A model generated the notes under the pieces. That model did no database searches and was not told the origin of the DNA. It worked only from the letters and a program-made list of their open reading frames with translations. Source: Planctomycetota bacterium (GTDB lineage Bacteria; Planctomycetota; UBA1135; GCA-002686595). Taken from it: a stretch of 48,903 nucleotides of DNA. The DNA lies in contig PBIX01000042.1 in the NCBI GenBank assembly GCA_002720975.1, positions 1-48,903 on the forward strand, written 5' to 3'. The position numbers and the translations under genes are program-made. Below, one piece after another: positions 1 to 9,300 of the stretch. Positions within the stretch are counted from its first letter, which is position 1. Every line of letters begins with the position of its first letter.

Positions 1-97
1 CCCAGAGCTCCCAGCCCTCGCGGTACTCACGCAACAAGAGGGCATCGGTTGCCGCCTGCCCCGTACTGCCCGTGGCCGCGCCCCACCCGATAGGCCA
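1..97 (-). pseudogene. Remnant of a Gfo/Idh/MocA oxidoreductase 3' end
   Basis: Bases 1-91 match bases 3923-4013, the 3' end of the intact minus-strand oxidoreductase gene, with only a handful of mismatches. Bases 81-97 then match 4086-4102 exactly, so about 80 bp have been lost at a short shared motif (CCCAC-N-CGAT), which also shifts the frame. The position of the stop codon (CTA at 3924-3926 on the plus strand) reads CCA here, so the stop is gone. This is a dead partial copy of the neighbouring gene. See the finding on the duplication that flanks the 127-3783 gene. Confidence 0.8.
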
Positions 98-126
98 TGG
101 TGAACCTGGTTCGGTATCATCCCTCC

Positions 127-3100
127 ATGCACGCAATTCTTCGTGTCCTGTTCGGCCTGCTCCTCAGCTCATCGGTTGTGGCCCAGGAGCCCGGGTTCAT
201 CCCCATCTTCAATGGCAAGAACCTCGATGGCTGGGATGGCAAGCCAGGTTGGTGGACCGTGGAAGATGGCGCCATCACCGCCACCAGCACCGCCGACCAT
301 CTTTGCCGCAAGCACAATTACTTGATGTGGCGTGGGGGAGAACCCACCAACTTCGAGCTGCGCTTCGCCTATCGCCTGCAGAATGGAAACTCCGGTGTCC
401 AGTTCCGCAGCAAGGAGCTGCCCGACTGGGACACCAGCGGCTACCAGGCCGACATGGACACCATCGACGAATGGACGGGCGCCCTGTTCGAGCATGCACG
501 CGGTGGCATCGCCATGCGCAACGAGGACGTCCATATTGCCAAGGATGGCACGCGCACCGTGAAGGACCTCGGTGACGACGCCGACCGACTTCAGAGCATC
601 CGGCACAATGACTGGAACCACTACCGCGTGACTGCAAGGGGCTCCGAGATTCAGCTCTTCATCAACGATATGCTGATGTCGCGGGTTGTCGATGAAGAGG
701 CGGAACTGCGGCCCGGCGTGATTGCGCTGCAGATGCACCCCGGCCCGCCGATGAAGGTGCAGTTCAAGGACCTGCGCCTGAAGGTCTACGATGAGGGCGC
801 GTCCGGGGAGTCTGCTCCTGTGGCCTCCCAGCCCGAGTGGATCTGGTCCAGCCCCCAGGCGGGGCGGAATGAGATTCGCCACTTCCGCCACGAGTTCTCG
901 GTCGCGGGTTCGGTTTCCCACGCCCAACTCTTCGCGACCTGCGATGACGAGATGGTTGTGTGGCTGGATGGCGAGGAGATCGCGATGGGAGACCTCTGGT
1001 CGGAGCCCGTTCGAGAAGAGCTGGAGTGGGCACAGGATGGTGCTGATGAGCGCGAGCACGTGCTCGCGGTGAGAGGTCTCAACCGTGGTCCCGGTGCCGC
1101 GGCCCTCATGCTCGAGCTGCGCCTGGAGATGGCGGACGGAAGCACCCAACTCGTGCAGACGGATGGCAGCTGGCGCTTGTCCGCGGAGGAGGCGCCGGGG
1201 TGGCGGACGCTCGACTTCGACGACAGCAAGTGGTTACGGGCCCAGGTCGTGGGCGCGCTCGGGGATGGTCCCTGGACCAGCATCACAGAATACTCCGTCA
1301 CCGGACAACCGGCACTCGGGAGCGCGCAAGCCACGCCCGCGGAGCAACTCCGGATCATGGACGGCTTCGAGGTCGAGCTCCTGTACTCGCCGTCCCAGAT
1401 CCAGGGGTCGTGGGTCAGCATGTGTGTCGATGATGTGGGACGCCTGATCGTCAGTGATCAATACAACCGTGGTCTGTACCGCCTCACGCCGCCATCGCTG
1501 ACGGGCGCGCCCGAGGAGACCCTCGTTGAGAAGATCGACGTGGACCTCAGCAGCGCCCAGGGCTTGCTGTGGGCCTTCGACAGCCTGTACGCCCTGGTCA
1601 CCAGGAACGGCAGATACGACAGCGGGCTCTACCGGATTCGCGATACCAACGGTGACGGGCAGCTCGATCACGTGGAGCTGTTGCGCGCTCTGGGCGGTGC
1701 GGGCGACCACGGCTGGCATGGCCTGGTGGCCAGCCCCGACGGGGAGTCAATCTATGTGGTGGCGGGTAACGCCGGCGAGCTTCCCGAGCTGAGCAGCTCG
1801 CGCGTGCCCGGCATTTGGGGCGAGGACCAATTGCTCCCGCGCTTGCCCGATGGTGGCGGGTTCATGACGGATGTGTTCGCGCCCGGGGGCTGCATCTATC
1901 GCGTGGACCGCGAAGGCAGCAACTGGGAGCTGTTCTCCAGCGGCTATCGCAACCCCTACGACGCGGCCTTCCACCGCGACGGGGACCTCTTCACGTTCGA
2001 TGCCGACATGGAGTGGGACATGAACACGCCGTGGTACCGCCCTACCCGTGTTTGTCTGGCGACGAGTGGCAGCGAGTACGGCTGGCGCAATGGCTCAGGC
2101 AAGTGGCCGTCGTATTGGCTTGATGGGTTGCCCCCCCTGATCAACGTCGGCCCCAGCTCTCCGGTGGGCGTTGCCTTCGGCTATGGAGCCGACTTCCCGC
2201 AGCGTTTCCAGAATGCGTTGTACTTACCGGACTGGAGCTACGGACGTATTCACCTCGCCCACGTGAAGCCCGATGGTGCGGCCTACAGAGGCGATGTTGA
2301 GCTATTCATGAGTGGCTCGCCCCTTCCGACCACGGACATTATCGTCAATCCGTTCGACGGTGCGCTCTACTTCATCACCGGTGGCTGGAACATTCAGACG
2401 GGGCTTTACCGTGTCCGCTACGTAGGGGGGGAGGACACAGTCGTCGAGGCCCCGAGAGAGACCACGGAAGCGGTGAGCAACGAGGCCCGGGCGCTCCGCC
2501 TCAGCATGGAGGGCTTTCACGGTCGCCTGGATCCTGGAGCGGTCGACAGCGCCTGGCCCGCCCTGGGCCACCCTGATCGGCACGTACGCTTCGCCGCCCG
2601 CGTGGCCCTGGAGTGGCAGCCGCCCAGGCTCTGGACGCAACGTGCACTCGAGGAGGAGGATGCGCAGAGTGCCTTGACGGCCCTCGCTGCCCTGGCCCGC
2701 GTGAGCGGCCGGGACTCGGAGCACCGCGCGCCGGATGCACCCGCACCCGATCGCGACCTGCAGTCGAGAGTGCTCGAGGCCCTGGGGAAGATCGACTGGG
2801 CCGAGCTTGACGACGCGCTTCGCCTTGACCTCCTGCGAGTCTACACGCTGGTCTTCACGCGCTTCGGACCGCCTGCGGCCGCCGACCGGGATCGCTTGCT
2901 TGAGAGTTTCTCGCCACGCTTCCCGGGCAACGGTCGCGCCTTGAACGCCGAGCTGTGCAGCTTGCTCGTCTACTTGCAAGCGCCGGGCGTGGCCGCTGTG
3001 GCCCTGGAACTGGTCGCCAAGGCGCCGACGCAGGAGGAGCAGCTCGAGTACATCAAGTCCCTGCGTCACCTCGAAGCTGGCTGGACACCGCCGCTGCGCG

Positions 3101-3783
3101 AGGCCTACTTTAAATGGTTCCCGAGGGCCGCCGGATATCGCGGCGGAGCCAGCTTCGCCGGCTTCGTGCAGCAGATCAAGGAGCAGGCCATTGCCGCTTT
3201 GACGGAAGAGGAGAAGGCACACCTGCAACATCTTCTCGATGCCGAACCCGCGTCACCGTCACCCCAGGAAACCCTGCAGGAGTTGTTGGGTCCGCGTACG
3301 GTGAGCCGGGAGTGGACGCTGGAGGAGTTGGTCCCGCTTGTCGAGCAGGCGGCGCACGAGCCGGACCTCGAGCGTGGCCGCCGGATATTCGCCGCGGTCG
3401 GTTGCTTCGCCTGCCATCGCTTCGCCAATGAAGGTGGCGCGATCGGCCCGGATCTGACCGGAGCCGGTGGACGCTTCAGCGTGCGCGACCTGCTGGGTGC
3501 GATTGTCGAGCCCGACGCGACGGTCAGCGATCTCCATCGGCAAGTGACACTCTTCATGAGCGACGGCGAGATCATCAGCGGACGCATTGTCTACCTACGC
3601 GGAGACTCGATTCAGATCATGCCGGACATGTACAACCCCGGTGCGACGATCCTGGTGGACCGCCGCGATGTGGAGGAGATGCGAGACTCTCCCTTTTCAC
3701 CGATGCCGCGGGGCCTGGTGGACATGCTTGAGGTGGAGGAGATCGTCGACCTGCTGGAGTTCCTGCGCTCGTTTGGGCGCTAG
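127..3783 (+). CDS. Exported DUF1080 / PVC-type propeller / haem-binding protein
   Basis: This is a protein of 1,218 residues with a signal peptide (residues 1 to about 20, ending SVVAQ), so it acts outside the cytoplasm. In order it has a DUF1080 (3-keto-disaccharide hydrolase-like, LamG fold) domain at about 22-225, a jelly-roll region at about 230-375, a PVC-type dehydrogenase-like propeller from about 412 to 770, an alpha-helical HEAT-like stretch at about 790-1050, and a C-terminal haem domain with CFACH at 1093-1097. The last part matches the planctomycete putative haem-binding family (TIGR02603-like). DUF1080 members hydrolyse 3-keto-glycosides, which fits the oxidoreductases nearby. 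I chose the ATG at 127 because the signal peptide starts there; an in-frame ATG at 97 adds ten residues and lies in the oxidoreductase remnant. A TATCAT hexamer ends 6 bases before 127. The electron-transfer role is inferred. Confidence 0.88.
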   Translation: MHAILRVLFGLLLSSSVVAQEPGFIPIFNGKNLDGWDGKPGWWTVEDGAITATSTADHLCRKHNYLMWRGGEPTNFELRFAYRLQNGNSGVQFRSKELPDWDTSGYQADMDTIDEWTGALFEHARGGIAMRNEDVHIAKDGTRTVKDLGDDADRLQSIRHNDWNHYRVTARGSEIQLFINDMLMSRVVDEEAELRPGVIALQMHPGPPMKVQFKDLRLKVYDEGASGESAPVASQPEWIWSSPQAGRNEIRHFRHEFSVAGSVSHAQLFATCDDEMVVWLDGEEIAMGDLWSEPVREELEWAQDGADEREHVLAVRGLNRGPGAAALMLELRLEMADGSTQLVQTDGSWRLSAEEAPGWRTLDFDDSKWLRAQVVGALGDGPWTSITEYSVTGQPALGSAQATPAEQLRIMDGFEVELLYSPSQIQGSWVSMCVDDVGRLIVSDQYNRGLYRLTPPSLTGAPEETLVEKIDVDLSSAQGLLWAFDSLYALVTRNGRYDSGLYRIRDTNGDGQLDHVELLRALGGAGDHGWHGLVASPDGESIYVVAGNAGELPELSSSRVPGIWGEDQLLPRLPDGGGFMTDVFAPGGCIYRVDREGSNWELFSSGYRNPYDAAFHRDGDLFTFDADMEWDMNTPWYRPTRVCLATSGSEYGWRNGSGKWPSYWLDGLPPLINVGPSSPVGVAFGYGADFPQRFQNALYLPDWSYGRIHLAHVKPDGAAYRGDVELFMSGSPLPTTDIIVNPFDGALYFITGGWNIQTGLYRVRYVGGEDTVVEAPRETTEAVSNEARALRLSMEGFHGRLDPGAVDSAWPALGHPDRHVRFAARVALEWQPPRLWTQRALEEEDAQSALTALAALARVSGRDSEHRAPDAPAPDRDLQSRVLEALGKIDWAELDDALRLDLLRVYTLVFTRFGPPAAADRDRLLESFSPRFPGNGRALNAELCSLLVYLQAPGVAAVALELVAKAPTQEEQLEYIKSLRHLEAGWTPPLREAYFKWFPRAAGYRGGASFAGFVQQIKEQAIAALTEEEKAHLQHLLDAEPASPSPQETLQELLGPRTVSREWTLEELVPLVEQAAHEPDLERGRRIFAAVGCFACHRFANEGGAIGPDLTGAGGRFSVRDLLGAIVEPDATVSDLHRQVTLFMSDGEIISGRIVYLRGDSIQIMPDMYNPGATILVDRRDVEEMRDSPFSPMPRGLVDMLEVEEIVDLLEFLRSFGR

Positions 3784-3795
3784 GCGGGGCACTAC

Positions 3796-3922
3796 GGCGC
3801 GACCTGCGTTTGGTGCAGGAGCTGCTGGCCACGCGCACCTGGTGACGACGCAGATCTACACCCACGTCTCGGTCGAACGCCTGCGCGAGGGCTACGAGAA
3901 AGCGCACCCGCGAGCGGAGTAG
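3796..3922 (+). pseudogene. Decayed C-terminal tail of a XerC/D-type tyrosine recombinase
   Basis: The end of this stretch reads [20 protein letters not shown] and closes with HPRAE and a TAG stop, the typical XerC/XerD C-terminus with the catalytic tyrosine. The preceding part recovers a [20 protein letters not shown] sequence only if single missing G bases are restored, near 3800 (GGCGCG-ACCTG) and near 3830 (CTGCTGG-CCACG). The first half of the family (Arg, Lys and His-Arg catalytic residues) is absent. It is therefore a frameshifted tail and not a working recombinase. Its stop codon lies one base from the stop codon of the convergent oxidoreductase gene. Confidence 0.75.
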
Positions 3923-3923
3923 C

Positions 3924-5279
3924 CTAGAGCTCCCAACCCTCGCGGTACTCACGCAACAACAGGGCATCGGCTGCCGCCTGCCCCGTACTGCCCGTGGCCG
4001 CGTCCCACTCGATCTCCCCACGCCATTCCGTCTTGCGGCCAGTGCGCTTCAGGTAGGGGTAGGGCTCGGGGCCGTCGTAGGCCTCCCCCACCCGATAGGC
4101 CACGTTGCCCAGGACGATGGTGCAGGCCAGGTCCCCCGAGTAGTCGAAATTGCAGGTGGTGGGAGTGCCTTCGGTGATGCCGCCCAACCACTCTCGGTAG
4201 TGCCCCACCGAACGCGGGATGGACGGCTCCGGAGCTTCGAATTGCGCAAATTTCTCTGCGGGCTCCAGCAGATAGTTGCCGTAGTGGCAGACCAGCGATC
4301 CGGTGGTACCCACGAACCGGATCCCGCTGGGGAAGCCCTGCTGGGCGTAGTCCCCGGACGCTCCCGAGTCCGCCCAGTGCACGACCAGGTCCCGCTGGCC
4401 ACCGCCCGTCTTGGGTACACGATGCACGAAGTGTGCGCGCATCCAGTTGGGAGTGCCGACCGGATGCCAGGCCGGCCCCTCCGACATCACACGCACCGGC
4501 TGGCCCAACTCCAGCGCCCAGTGCACCACGTCCATCAGGTGGCACGCCATGTCACCCAGAGTGCCCGTCCCGTAGTCCCAGAACCTGCGCCAGTTGGCCG
4601 GGTGCAAGCCGTCGCAGTAGGGGCGCTCTGTAGCGGGTCCCTGCCACAGGTCCCAGTCGAGATGGGCCGGGGCGGGCTTGGTCTGGCCGAAGCGGCCATC
4701 GGCCCAGCCCTTACTGACCCACACCTGGGCGTACTGCACCTCGCCGATGGCGCCACTACGGATCAGCTCCACCACCCGGCGATAGTTGTCCCCCGCGTGG
4801 ATCTGAGTGCCCATCTGGGTCACGAGGCCCTTCTCGCGTGCCAGGCCCTGTAGCAAGCGGATCTCCCCGGGCGAATGGGCCAGGGGTTTTTCGCAGTAGA
4901 CGTGCAGACCACGGCGCAGTGCCGCAGCGGCCACGCTGGCGTGAGTGTGGTCGGCGGTGGAGACCACGACCGCGTCCAGAACCTCGGGGCAGTCGAGCAT
5001 GCGGCGGTAGTCCTTGAACAGCAGGGGCGTGCGTGAGCCATCGGTGCGCTGGGCGACGACCTCGGCTCCCTGCCCCAGGTGGCGCCGGTCCACATCGCAC
5101 AACGCGACGACCTCCTCGCCGAGCACCCCCTCCAGGTTCGAGCGGCCCCGGTTCCAGACCCCCACGACACCCAGGCGGACCTTGTCCCGCCGGGGCCGAC
5201 GCAGGGGGCGCCCGGGAGCCAGGGACGCGAGGGCAAGGGAACCGGAACTGGTGAGGAAGTGGCGGCGGGTGAGTTGCAT
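3924..5279 (-). CDS. Tat-exported Gfo/Idh/MocA family oxidoreductase
   Basis: This protein of 451 residues opens with a twin-arginine signal (LTRRHFL followed by a small-residue hydrophobic stretch), so it is predicted to be exported folded with its cofactor. A Rossmann motif follows ([13 protein letters not shown], about residues 40-52), then the family's EKP motif ([11 protein letters not shown]), which contributes to NAD(P) and substrate binding. The C-terminal substrate domain includes the DWDLWQGPA signature common in planctomycete members. The family oxidises or reduces sugars and cyclitols; the substrate cannot be read from the sequence. I start at the ATG at 5279 because the Tat signal follows at once; a GTG at 5294 would add five residues. 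A TACACT hexamer ends 6 bases upstream. The last part of the gene is duplicated at 1-97. Confidence 0.9.
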   Translation of the reverse strand: MQLTRRHFLTSSGSLALASLAPGRPLRRPRRDKVRLGVVGVWNRGRSNLEGVLGEEVVALCDVDRRHLGQGAEVVAQRTDGSRTPLLFKDYRRMLDCPEVLDAVVVSTADHTHASVAAAALRRGLHVYCEKPLAHSPGEIRLLQGLAREKGLVTQMGTQIHAGDNYRRVVELIRSGAIGEVQYAQVWVSKGWADGRFGQTKPAPAHLDWDLWQGPATERPYCDGLHPANWRRFWDYGTGTLGDMACHLMDVVHWALELGQPVRVMSEGPAWHPVGTPNWMRAHFVHRVPKTGGGQRDLVVHWADSGASGDYAQQGFPSGIRFVGTTGSLVCHYGNYLLEPAEKFAQFEAPEPSIPRSVGHYREWLGGITEGTPTTCNFDYSGDLACTIVLGNVAYRVGEAYDGPEPYPYLKRTGRKTEWRGEIEWDAATGSTGQAAADALLLREYREGWEL

Positions 5280-5285
5280 GGCTGC

Positions 5286-5295
5286 AGTGTACACT
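5286..5295. promoter_or_regulatory. Palindromic shared -10 region between divergent oxidoreductase genes
   Basis: AGTGTACACT is a perfect 10-bp palindrome and supplies the -10-like hexamer TACACT on both strands. On the plus strand 7 bases separate it from the ATG at 5303, and on the minus strand 6 bases from the ATG at 5279. The same hexamer lies 7 bases before the esterase gene start at 17344. A minus-strand -35-like TTGAGG lies 19 bp upstream; I see no clear plus-strand -35. The promoter role is inferred. Confidence 0.45.
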
Positions 5296-5302
5296 CGCCA
5301 CC

Positions 5303-6355
5303 ATGAGTGACCTCAATATCGGCATCGTGGGCTTGGGCGCCGTCGCAGGCGCCCACATCGAGACCTTCAAAGACGTCACGGGGGCGCGCGTGACGCGTGT
5401 GTGCTCCCGGCGCGAGCATGACCCTGCTGACCTGGAGAGCACCTACGGCCTGCCTCTCCAGGCCACGACACGCTTCGAGGATCTGCTCGAGGACCCCGAC
5501 ATCCACGTGATCGACATCTGCACCCCCCACAACCTGCACGCCGAGCAGGCCGTGGCCGCCGCCAAGGCAGGCAAGCATCTGATCATCGAGAAGCCCATGG
5601 CCACCAACTTCGCCGACTGCCTGCGCATCGAGCACGCGGTGCAGGAAGCGGGAGTCCAAGCGATGGTCTGCTTTGAGTGTCGCTTCTCGGCCCACTTCAG
5701 CCTCCTGCACTCCGTGTTGAGCGAAGGCCTGATCGGAGACATCCACTACGCCGAGGTCGACTACTACCACGGTATCGGTCCCTGGTATGGCCAGTTTCCC
5801 TGGAACGTCAAGAAGGAGATGGGAACCTCGTCCCTGGCAACGGCTGGCTGTCACGCCCTCGATGCCCTCCTGTTCTTCATGGGCGTCGGCGGCCCGGGTC
5901 GGGTGGAAGAGGTCACCAGCTACGCCACCCGCTCGGGCTCCGAGATCTTCGCGCCCTACGAATACCCGAGCACCAGCTCCAGCCTGCTGCGCTTCGATGA
6001 CGGACGCGTCGCCAAGTGCGCCTCGGTCGTGGACTGTCTGCAGCCGTACTACTTCCACGTTCATCTCGTGGGCAGCCACGGCTCCATCCTCGACAACAAG
6101 ATCTACAGCCACAAATTGGAGGGCATGAACAAGGACCGCTGGAGCGAACTGGAGACCTCGCTGATCGACTCGGGCGACGTCTCCGACCACCCCTACCGAC
6201 CCCAATTCCAGGCTTTTGCAGACGCCACATCCAAGGGTGAACCCATGCCACGTACAGACCTGAAGACGGCCCAGGAGACCCACAGGGTCATGTTTGCCGC
6301 CGATCTCTCCGCCACGGAGGGTCGCTCCGTGAATCCATCTGAACTTGGTGCGTAG
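5303..6355 (+). CDS. Cytoplasmic Gfo/Idh/MocA family oxidoreductase
   Basis: This protein of 350 residues has no signal peptide, unlike its divergent neighbour. Its N-terminal Rossmann motif is [12 protein letters not shown] (about residues 7-18), and the family EKP motif occurs as [10 protein letters not shown] at about residue 95. The C-terminal domain carries the usual H-x-x-D-like segment ([13 protein letters not shown]) near residue 193. The family catalyses NAD(P)-dependent redox chemistry on sugars or inositols. A cytoplasmic and an exported member lying head to head suggest successive steps on one sugar, but the substrate is unknown. No Shine-Dalgarno sequence precedes the ATG. The gene is followed after 8 bp by a small gene, probably on the same transcript. 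Confidence 0.9.
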   Translation: MSDLNIGIVGLGAVAGAHIETFKDVTGARVTRVCSRREHDPADLESTYGLPLQATTRFEDLLEDPDIHVIDICTPHNLHAEQAVAAAKAGKHLIIEKPMATNFADCLRIEHAVQEAGVQAMVCFECRFSAHFSLLHSVLSEGLIGDIHYAEVDYYHGIGPWYGQFPWNVKKEMGTSSLATAGCHALDALLFFMGVGGPGRVEEVTSYATRSGSEIFAPYEYPSTSSSLLRFDDGRVAKCASVVDCLQPYYFHVHLVGSHGSILDNKIYSHKLEGMNKDRWSELETSLIDSGDVSDHPYRPQFQAFADATSKGEPMPRTDLKTAQETHRVMFAADLSATEGRSVNPSELGA

Positions 6356-6363
6356 GAGGCCCC

Positions 6364-6654
6364 ATGTCACTCATCAACTGGATCTTCGATATTCACCAGC
6401 ACGGCCGCATCGACCGGGCTGAAAAGGAATCCCAGGCCGTACGTCAGGAGCTGGCCCAGATGCGGGCCAACGCCACAGTGGGATCCGATCGCGGCCCCCA
6501 CATCGATAAGGTTGCGGGCGAACTGGCCCTGAGCATCAAGACCTTGCAGCGCATGCTGGTCCAGAAGGGACTCTGCACCGCCGAGGAGTTCATGGCCCTG
6601 CTTGACGATGTGGATGCCGAGGACGGCAAGCGCGATGGGCGGGCACCGGTCTAG
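6364..6654 (+). CDS. Small conserved-looking protein of unknown function
   Basis: This encodes 96 residues with no signal peptide. An AGGAGG ribosome-binding site at 6354-6359 overlaps the stop codon of the upstream oxidoreductase gene and decides the start, which points to translational coupling in a two-gene operon. The sequence is mostly helical: an amphipathic segment rich in Glu, Gln and Arg (about residues 18-37) suits a short coiled coil, and a second helix pair (about 48-80) holds KTLQRML and EEFMALLDDVD. It ends in a charged tail. I do not recognise a family; a small DNA- or protein-binding helical protein is possible. Confidence 0.7.
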   Translation: MSLINWIFDIHQHGRIDRAEKESQAVRQELAQMRANATVGSDRGPHIDKVAGELALSIKTLQRMLVQKGLCTAEEFMALLDDVDAEDGKRDGRAPV

Positions 6655-6815
6655 ACCCGTTTCGGCCCGCGGTTGGGATTCGGGTCCCAGCCGCCGAGAA
6701 TTCGGGCTGCGGACGGAGAATCCCAAGGTACTGAGTGGGGGCGTATCTCCCCTGTCCTGAATACAGTAGAAAGAGTGCGGGATACGCGGGAGTTGAGTCC
6801 TCCCGCCCCTGTCAG

Positions 6816-6892
6816 CGGAGTGTGGCGCAGCTTGGTAGCGCGGTTGCTTTGGGAGCAACAGGTCGTAGGTTCAAATCCTATCACTCCGACCA
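6816..6892 (+). tRNA. tRNA-Pro (anticodon UGG), CCA encoded
   Basis: The acceptor arms CGGAGTG (6816-6822) and CACTCCG (6882-6888) pair perfectly. The anticodon stem GTTGC/GCAAC encloses the loop TTTGGGA, placing the anticodon TGG at 6850-6852. The D-arm region (GCGCAGCTTGGTAGCGC) and the T-arm with GGTTCAAATCC are normal. The discriminator A at 6889 is followed by an encoded CCA. Confidence 0.96.
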
Positions 6893-7276
6893 ACACGGGA
6901 CCTGAGAGCTCGGTTGGCGGAACCGCCGGCTCTTGACCCGCTCGTCCTGGGTTCAGCGACCCCCAGGATCCCGGCATTTCCGAAATTTATCGGCTTTCCC
7001 GCGTCCGATTTGAGCCACTGCGCGCCTCTTAACAATACAGCGGCGTGGCTACGCCCCTGTCCCTGTTATCCACCCGCCAGAGATCGCACCTGGCCGGGGA
7101 TGGAATGATCAGGAGGGAGGCCCGAGAGAGAGCCGTGGCTCGCAGCGGCCCCCGAATCCCATCGGGGGCCGCATTTATTTCCCCGGACAAGGCCTCAGTG
7201 GGTCTCCCCCGCGTACCGCAAGACTGCTAGGACAAACCTGGGCCTTGGGTGGATGAGCCTGGGGTATGCTCCGCTT
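6893..7276. other. Non-coding stretch with hairpins, between tRNA and next gene
   Basis: No convincing gene is visible here. A hairpin follows the tRNA directly: AGAGC (6905-6909) pairs with GCTCT (6929-6933), with an inner CGGTT/AACCG stem at 6911-6915 and 6921-6925; it may end the tRNA transcript. A second inverted repeat (CCTGGG with CCCAGG) lies near 6946-6968. A strong intrinsic terminator at 7145-7172 has no coding gene directly upstream, so a structured RNA between about 6935 and 7172 is possible. A TATGCT hexamer at 7265-7270 precedes the gene at 7277. Confidence 0.5.
7145..7172 (+). terminator. Intrinsic terminator without an upstream protein gene
   Basis: GCGGCCCCCGA (7145-7155) and TCGGGGGCCGC (7162-7172) form a perfect 11-bp stem with a six-base loop, followed by ATTTATTT. 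This is the clearest rho-independent terminator in the window. What it terminates is not obvious. Confidence 0.75.
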
Positions 7277-8926
7277 ATGCGCTTCCTGATCACCCTTGCA
7301 CTCTTGGGCCTGTTCTGCGCCTCCGGCGCGGTGGCCCAGATCATCCAGGTGGAGTTCAAGGACGCCAAGGCAGCCAAGCGTTACAAGAAGGCCTTGGCTC
7401 TGATCAACGGTGAGCAGGTTCTGCTGGGAGAACCCGTGGAGGGGGGCGGATTCTGGATCGAGAAGAAAGACCAGGGCTCCACGATTCACTACCAGGGCGG
7501 TGGTGACAACGACCTCTACCTCCTCGACGTGCGCGACCCGTCCCAGATTCCCTACAAGATCAACAGGAAGGGCGAGAAGGAGGCCACCAAGAAGTCCTCC
7601 GTGCTCTCCGTCCGAGGTAAGGACATCAAGGCCCTGAGGTTGTTTCAGCCCACCGAGACCATCGAGACTCTTGCACGCGAGTACACATTTCGGCTGAGGC
7701 GCATCCAGGACTGCGAGGACGCACGCGACGAGCACAAGCGCGGTTCCAGGCCCTGGTTCGCCGCCCACCATCTACTCCTGGGAGCCTACGAGCGCACAAT
7801 CAATTGGCTCATGAGCTGCTCGTTCACGGCAGCCGTGGAACCCCTGGCCAAGACCCTGGCCAAGGAGAAGCGTCAGGTTGCCAAGGAGGCCATCACCCTG
7901 CGCGCTGAGGCCGCCCTGAACTCCGTGAAAGTACTGGGCACCCCGGACGACCTGCAGGACGCCGTGGAAAAGACCGGCGATGACAGTCACGTCTTCAGGG
8001 TTCAGGAGTCCCAGCACCTGCGCGTGGTCTACTTTGAGCGCTTCAGCGACGAACGCATCAGCGACCTCTTGAGGCTCGGCGAGAAGGTCATCGAATTGTT
8101 CCGCAACCAGTTCGTAGACCCCTACGTGAGCCCGGACTTTGAAGATCGCATCCCCGAGGGCGTCTTCCAGGAGTTCTACTTCGGCCCATCCGACATCACC
8201 TACCACGAGCACTTTGTGGAGGCCTACTACGGCTTCATCTGGGGCGACGATGCCAACAAGAAGCGTCACCGCAACTCTTCGGGCTCACGCTTTTCGCCCA
8301 ATCCCGGCCTCTGCCTGGACGCCTGGCGCGTACCGGAGCGCGAGGACATGGAGGGCCTGATCACCCACGGCCTGGGTCACTCCCTGGCCGACTTCCACTT
8401 CCATGGTAGCGCGACCGGAATGCAGCAACCCTGGCTGGAGGAGGGTCTGGGCTACTACCTCTCCTTCGAATTGCTGGGCCGCAACAGTGTCACCTGCAGC
8501 GCTTTCGACCCAGGCACCTACGTGCGCCGCGCCAAGGAAGAGGGCAAGAAGGAAATCGGCATGAGCTACCGGGAGATGCTCAACGCCACGGCCCGCGAGT
8601 ACGCCCCACGCATCGACAGGCTCCTGCTCAAGTACCTATACGCCATGGAGGATGAGGACCTGGCCAAGTCCTGGAGCTTCCTCGACTACGTCGCCACGGA
8701 CCTGGATCTCACGGGCCAGCGCTGGTTGCGCTCCTGCTGCCGCCTCGCCCGCAACCGGGACACCTTCATGGCGGAGCTGCGCAAGTACACCGAGGAGCTG
8801 TACGGCCAGCCGGACGCAGACGGCTCACCTTCCGGGTACCAGGCCGGCAAGGACGTCTTCGATTTCCTGGACAAGCGCTGGCTGAAGTACGCCGAGACGG
8901 AACAGATCTCCGGTGCTGACAGGTAG
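7277..8926 (+). CDS. Exported gluzincin-like protein with degenerate zinc motif
   Basis: This is a protein of 549 residues with a clear signal peptide (hydrophobic core LITLALLGLFC, ending SGAVA). Residues 364-368 read HGLGH, where a metallopeptidase of the gluzincin type has HExxH, and WLEEGLGYYLS follows at 386. The spacing of the two histidines and the downstream glutamate fits peptidase-MA-like proteins, but the catalytic glutamate of HExxH is replaced by glycine. The N-terminal 100 residues look like a small beta domain; the middle is helical. It could be an inactive relative that keeps the fold, possibly binding metal or peptide. I start at the ATG at 7277 because the signal peptide begins there; TATGCT ends 6 bases upstream and no Shine-Dalgarno is seen. 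Confidence 0.75.
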   Translation: MRFLITLALLGLFCASGAVAQIIQVEFKDAKAAKRYKKALALINGEQVLLGEPVEGGGFWIEKKDQGSTIHYQGGGDNDLYLLDVRDPSQIPYKINRKGEKEATKKSSVLSVRGKDIKALRLFQPTETIETLAREYTFRLRRIQDCEDARDEHKRGSRPWFAAHHLLLGAYERTINWLMSCSFTAAVEPLAKTLAKEKRQVAKEAITLRAEAALNSVKVLGTPDDLQDAVEKTGDDSHVFRVQESQHLRVVYFERFSDERISDLLRLGEKVIELFRNQFVDPYVSPDFEDRIPEGVFQEFYFGPSDITYHEHFVEAYYGFIWGDDANKKRHRNSSGSRFSPNPGLCLDAWRVPEREDMEGLITHGLGHSLADFHFHGSATGMQQPWLEEGLGYYLSFELLGRNSVTCSAFDPGTYVRRAKEEGKKEIGMSYREMLNATAREYAPRIDRLLLKYLYAMEDEDLAKSWSFLDYVATDLDLTGQRWLRSCCRLARNRDTFMAELRKYTEELYGQPDADGSPSGYQAGKDVFDFLDKRWLKYAETEQISGADR

Positions 8927-9300
8927 TGGTCCTGCTGGGCTCTAGTGCCTGAAGCGTCGCTGCGGCGAACGCCCGACACGACGAGCACCTCCACCACCGA
9001 AGGGCTTTCGGGCTGGAACCATGAAGCCAACCGAGGCACACCGTGTCGTTCAGACCCCATGGAGCAGCCTGCCCAGAACTCTCCCCGCCGAACGCCATCG
9101 ACTACCTGGACGGCAACGCCGAGCGCTGCCGGAACGTGTGCGCACAGAAGGCGCGACCCCTGGGCTGCTTCCCAAGGGAATACAGGAATCGGGGTAGCAA
9201 CGTCGCCGGAATCCACAGCGGTTCAAAGAGGGAAGTACCAGCCCCCAACGCACCGTACCGCTGTAGGCTTAGAGTGGGACCCCACGGCCCTATGATCAAC
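8927..9300. other. Intergenic stretch, no gene seen
   Basis: The 374 bases between the peptidase-like gene and the sugar-dehydrogenase-like gene hold no supported gene. The reading frame of the next gene stays open back to 9043, but the translation there is compositionally unlike a secreted protein's N-terminus and lies ahead of a proper signal peptide. The only signal I see is the TATGAT hexamer at 9291-9296. Confidence 0.6.
9291..9296 (+). promoter_or_regulatory. -10-like TATGAT just before the start codon
   Basis: TATGAT ends 4 bases before the ATG at 9301. It differs from the sigma-70 consensus at one base. If it is used, the transcript would begin at or next to the start codon. I see no good -35. 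The hexamer overlaps an alternative ATG at 9292, which argues for 9301 as the start. Confidence 0.4.

Noticed and set aside
72..575. A 167-codon plus-strand frame overlapping the DUF1080 gene start
   Set aside because: It is out of frame with the supported gene, and its Arg/His-rich translation is typical of a shadow frame.
4820..6370. A 516-codon open frame on the minus strand across the second oxidoreductase gene
   Set aside because: It is the antisense shadow of a well-supported gene in G+C-rich DNA and its translation has no family motif.
9043..9300. Extension of the sugar-dehydrogenase-like gene by 86 codons upstream
   Set aside because: The translation does not resemble a leader or domain and would bury the signal peptide that starts at 9301.
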